Part shown: positions 6,105 to 7,891 of the stretch, one piece after another | How positions within the stretch are numbered: the first letter of the stretch is position 1 | How the letters are laid out: each line of letters opens with the position of its first letter | DNA from: CAZSWS01 sp964610765 | GTDB taxonomy: Bacteria > Bacteroidota > Bacteroidia > Bacteroidales > Tannerellaceae | Assembly (NCBI GenBank): GCA_964610765.1 | Contig: CAZSWS010000100.1 | Coordinates: 1-7,891, forward strand | Direction of reading: 5' to 3' | DNA length: 7,891 bases | The notes under the pieces: model-generated | Seen by the model: the letters and a program-made list of their open reading frames with translations, nothing else | Database searches by the model: none | What the model was told of the DNA's origin: nothing | Position numbers and translations under genes: made by a program

Positions 6105-7034
6105 ATGGGAAGTAGTAATAGACAAAAAGAGTACGAAGCCTCGCTGAAATCGATTGAAACAGAAAACTATTTAGATCGTATTTTTTATCGACCAATAGGC
6201 TTTCAAATAGCTCGGTTGCTTAGAAATACAGGTATAACACCTAATCAAATAACCATTTTATCCATCTTTGTAGGCGTAGCTGCCGGAATCATGTTTTACT
6301 ATCCGGTATTGTCTTATACATTGATTGGTATATTACTCCTCGTTTGTGCAAATATTTTGGACTGTGTAGATGGGCAACTCGCCCGACTGACAGGGATTAA
6401 GTCTGAAATAGGACGTATATTGGATGGCTTGGCAGGCGATTTTTGGTTTGCAACCATCTATGTAGCCTTAGCTTGGAGACTGATGAATGAATATGGTACG
6501 CCTTGGTTTTTCCTGCTGGCGGTTATGTCCGGTCTTTCACACTTAGTACAGGCTAATATTACGGATTATTATAAGACACTGCATTTATACTTTATAGATA
6601 AAGAAAAAGGTAAAGAGTTTGAATCATTAGAGGCTGTTAAGGAAAAACAACGGAATATGCCCTCGGGTATCAATAAGTTCTTTTTTCGCCTGTATGTCTA
6701 TTATTCAACGCTTCAAATACGTTTGACACCCCAGTTGCAAAAAATGCTGGCTGCACTTAAGGCATCTTACGGAGATGATATTCCGGATGATATTCGACTG
6801 CGGTTTCGAAAAAAGAGTAATAAGTTGATGAAGAGGTATTTGGATTTGATGACATTCAATGGACGAACAGTGGTTATGTTTATATTCCTGCTTACCGGCT
6901 ATGTTTGGCTCTATTTCTTATATGAATTTATCGTGTTAAATATAATCTTATTTGTCTCTATACGTAAGTATGAGCAGTTAAGTGCTGAACTATTGACTCC
7001 AGATGCCTCATCCGATAAAAAAGACCGTAGTTGA
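6105..7034 (+). CDS. CDP-alcohol phosphatidyltransferase family membrane enzyme
   Basis: This 309-residue integral-membrane enzyme is expected to transfer a phospho-alcohol from a CDP-activated donor to an acceptor hydroxyl, releasing CMP. The family motif is plain: D86-x2-D89-G90-x2-A93-R94-x8-G103-x3-D107. It ends in GLAG followed by D112, so the last aspartate is five residues after D107 instead of the usual four, with Gly at the canonical position. NTGITPNQIT (41-50) just before the first helix is typical of the family. Hydrophobic segments are visible at about 50-67, 70-86, 113-125, 133-150 and 254-286. A charged stretch of about 90 residues (roughly 160-245) separates the last two groups and is larger than in PgsA-type enzymes. 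The start is 16 bases after the reductase stop with GGAAG nearby. Its end overlaps the next gene by 32 bases. The donor is probably the product of the cytidylyltransferase two genes upstream, which is inference. Confidence 0.88.
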   Translation: MGSSNRQKEYEASLKSIETENYLDRIFYRPIGFQIARLLRNTGITPNQITILSIFVGVAAGIMFYYPVLSYTLIGILLLVCANILDCVDGQLARLTGIKSEIGRILDGLAGDFWFATIYVALAWRLMNEYGTPWFFLLAVMSGLSHLVQANITDYYKTLHLYFIDKEKGKEFESLEAVKEKQRNMPSGINKFFFRLYVYYSTLQIRLTPQLQKMLAALKASYGDDIPDDIRLRFRKKSNKLMKRYLDLMTFNGRTVVMFIFLLTGYVWLYFLYEFIVLNIILFVSIRKYEQLSAELLTPDASSDKKDRS

Positions 7035-7854
7035 TATAGAAAGTCTAAGAAAACTATCTCCTTTCTTTAAATCTCGCTTTGGAACATACTTAGGCGAAAA
7101 GCTGATTCGTTGGCTAAATGTTGATAAAGTAAATCAAGTGCATGCCAATAGTCTTCACCTGCGCGGATCTGCCTTTACTTCCGGCATTTTAAACGATCCG
7201 CTTATAAACTTGAAATATCGTGTGCACGATTCAGGTGTTTTAGATAACTTGCCCGAAGGAGCATTTGTTACTATTTCAAATCATCCAATAGGGTCTCTTG
7301 ATGGCATCATACTGATTGATATATTCGCTTCTCGTCGTCCTGACTTCAAAGTTATGGTAAATGGGGTGCTGACACTCATAGGAGCAATGAGGGATAATTT
7401 CATTTCAGTCAATCCTGCAACAGATGAAACTGAAGAAATCAACCCCCGTAATATTAATGGTGTTCGCTATTCATTACAGCGTGTTCGTGAAGGACATCCG
7501 GTAGGCTTCTTTCCGGCCGGAGCCATGTCTTTCTATTCTCGTAAGAACAAAAAAGTACGTGACCTTGCCTGGACACATAGCGTTGTCAAGCTGATTCAAA
7601 AAACGAATGTGCCGATTATACCGGTTTATTTTGACTTTCTCAACACCAAGTTTTTCTATTTTCTAGGAAGGGTTAATTGGAAGCTCCGTACATTGCGTGT
7701 GCCTTCTGAGGCATTCAATAAAAAAGGTAAGACCGTAGATGTCTATATCGGAGAACCTATTTCTCCGGAGACGGTAAAAGACTATTCGGAAGAAGAATTG
7801 GCTACGTTGCTTTATGATGCGACCTATGCTTTAGCTCCTGACGAGAAAAAATAG
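7003..7854 (+). CDS. Lysophospholipid acyltransferase-like protein (PlsC superfamily, hemolysin-type)
   Basis: This 283-residue enzyme is expected to transfer a fatty acyl chain from an acyl carrier to a lipid hydroxyl at the membrane face. The acyltransferase site is N93-H94-P-I-G-S-L-D100-G. The spacing is HX5D rather than the HX4D of PlsC, which is normal for the NHPxGxxDG group that includes OlsA/GlsA-type O-acyltransferases and proteins called putative hemolysins. Other blocks are GFFPAGAMS (168-176), replacing the PlsC FPEGTRS block, and VPIIPVYF (203-210). There is no clear signal peptide or long membrane helix. ATG 7003 is the only start that covers the conserved N-terminal region (about 10-60) and lies 32 bases inside the upstream gene, indicating translational coupling. 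It most likely acylates the product of, or an acceptor for, the neighbouring CDP-alcohol transferase (inference). No terminator is visible before the window ends, so the operon may continue. Confidence 0.87.
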   Translation: MPHPIKKTVVDIESLRKLSPFFKSRFGTYLGEKLIRWLNVDKVNQVHANSLHLRGSAFTSGILNDPLINLKYRVHDSGVLDNLPEGAFVTISNHPIGSLDGIILIDIFASRRPDFKVMVNGVLTLIGAMRDNFISVNPATDETEEINPRNINGVRYSLQRVREGHPVGFFPAGAMSFYSRKNKKVRDLAWTHSVVKLIQKTNVPIIPVYFDFLNTKFFYFLGRVNWKLRTLRVPSEAFNKKGKTVDVYIGEPISPETVKDYSEEELATLLYDATYALAPDEKK

Positions 7855-7891
7855 ATCGAAACTTTCACCTTCTTTCATATCCTTTAATAAA

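Noticed and set aside
7282..7302. HX5D instead of HX4D in the acyltransferase
   Set aside because: This is the normal spacing for the NHPxGxxDG branch of the superfamily, so it is not a defect or novelty.

Overview
The window is an AT-rich, gene-dense piece of a chromosome in which every gene lies on the + strand. It most likely comes from the order Bacteroidales (phylum Bacteroidota). The evidence is the protein style of the RlmN and PdxA-like genes, their adjacency, the general lack of Shine-Dalgarno sites, and exact copies of the Bacteroidota -7 promoter element TAnnTTTG upstream of two genes. No mobile element, CRISPR array, tRNA or rRNA was seen.

Layout. Positions 1-339 are non-coding and hold a probable weak promoter and a long leader for the first gene. 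Positions 340-2478 encode a membrane-anchored PpiD/SurA-type peptidyl-prolyl isomerase, closed off by a strong intrinsic terminator (2508-2546). Positions 2565-3590 encode RlmN, the radical-SAM methyltransferase for 23S rRNA and tRNA, with all catalytic cysteines present; its -7 element sits only four bases before the ATG. A 133-base gap then holds a good promoter and a small leader hairpin. It is followed by a full-length PdxA-family gene (3724-4821) that has lost nearly every known metal-binding and substrate-binding residue. Positions 4875-7854 form a tight four-gene block: a TagD-like cytidylyltransferase, a short-chain dehydrogenase/reductase, an integral-membrane CDP-alcohol phosphatidyltransferase and a PlsC-superfamily acyltransferase.

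How the genes may work together. The first two genes are housekeeping (envelope protein folding, and translational fidelity or ribosome modification). The last four read as a small lipid pathway. The cytidylyltransferase would activate a phosphorylated polyol or alcohol as a CDP-alcohol, the reductase would make or adjust an alcohol intermediate, the membrane enzyme would transfer the phospho-alcohol to an acceptor with release of CMP, and the acyltransferase would add a fatty acyl chain. The product cannot be named from the sequence. The two most notable points are the intact but catalytically stripped PdxA homologue and this cassette, whose CDP-alcohol transferase carries its last motif aspartate one residue out of register.
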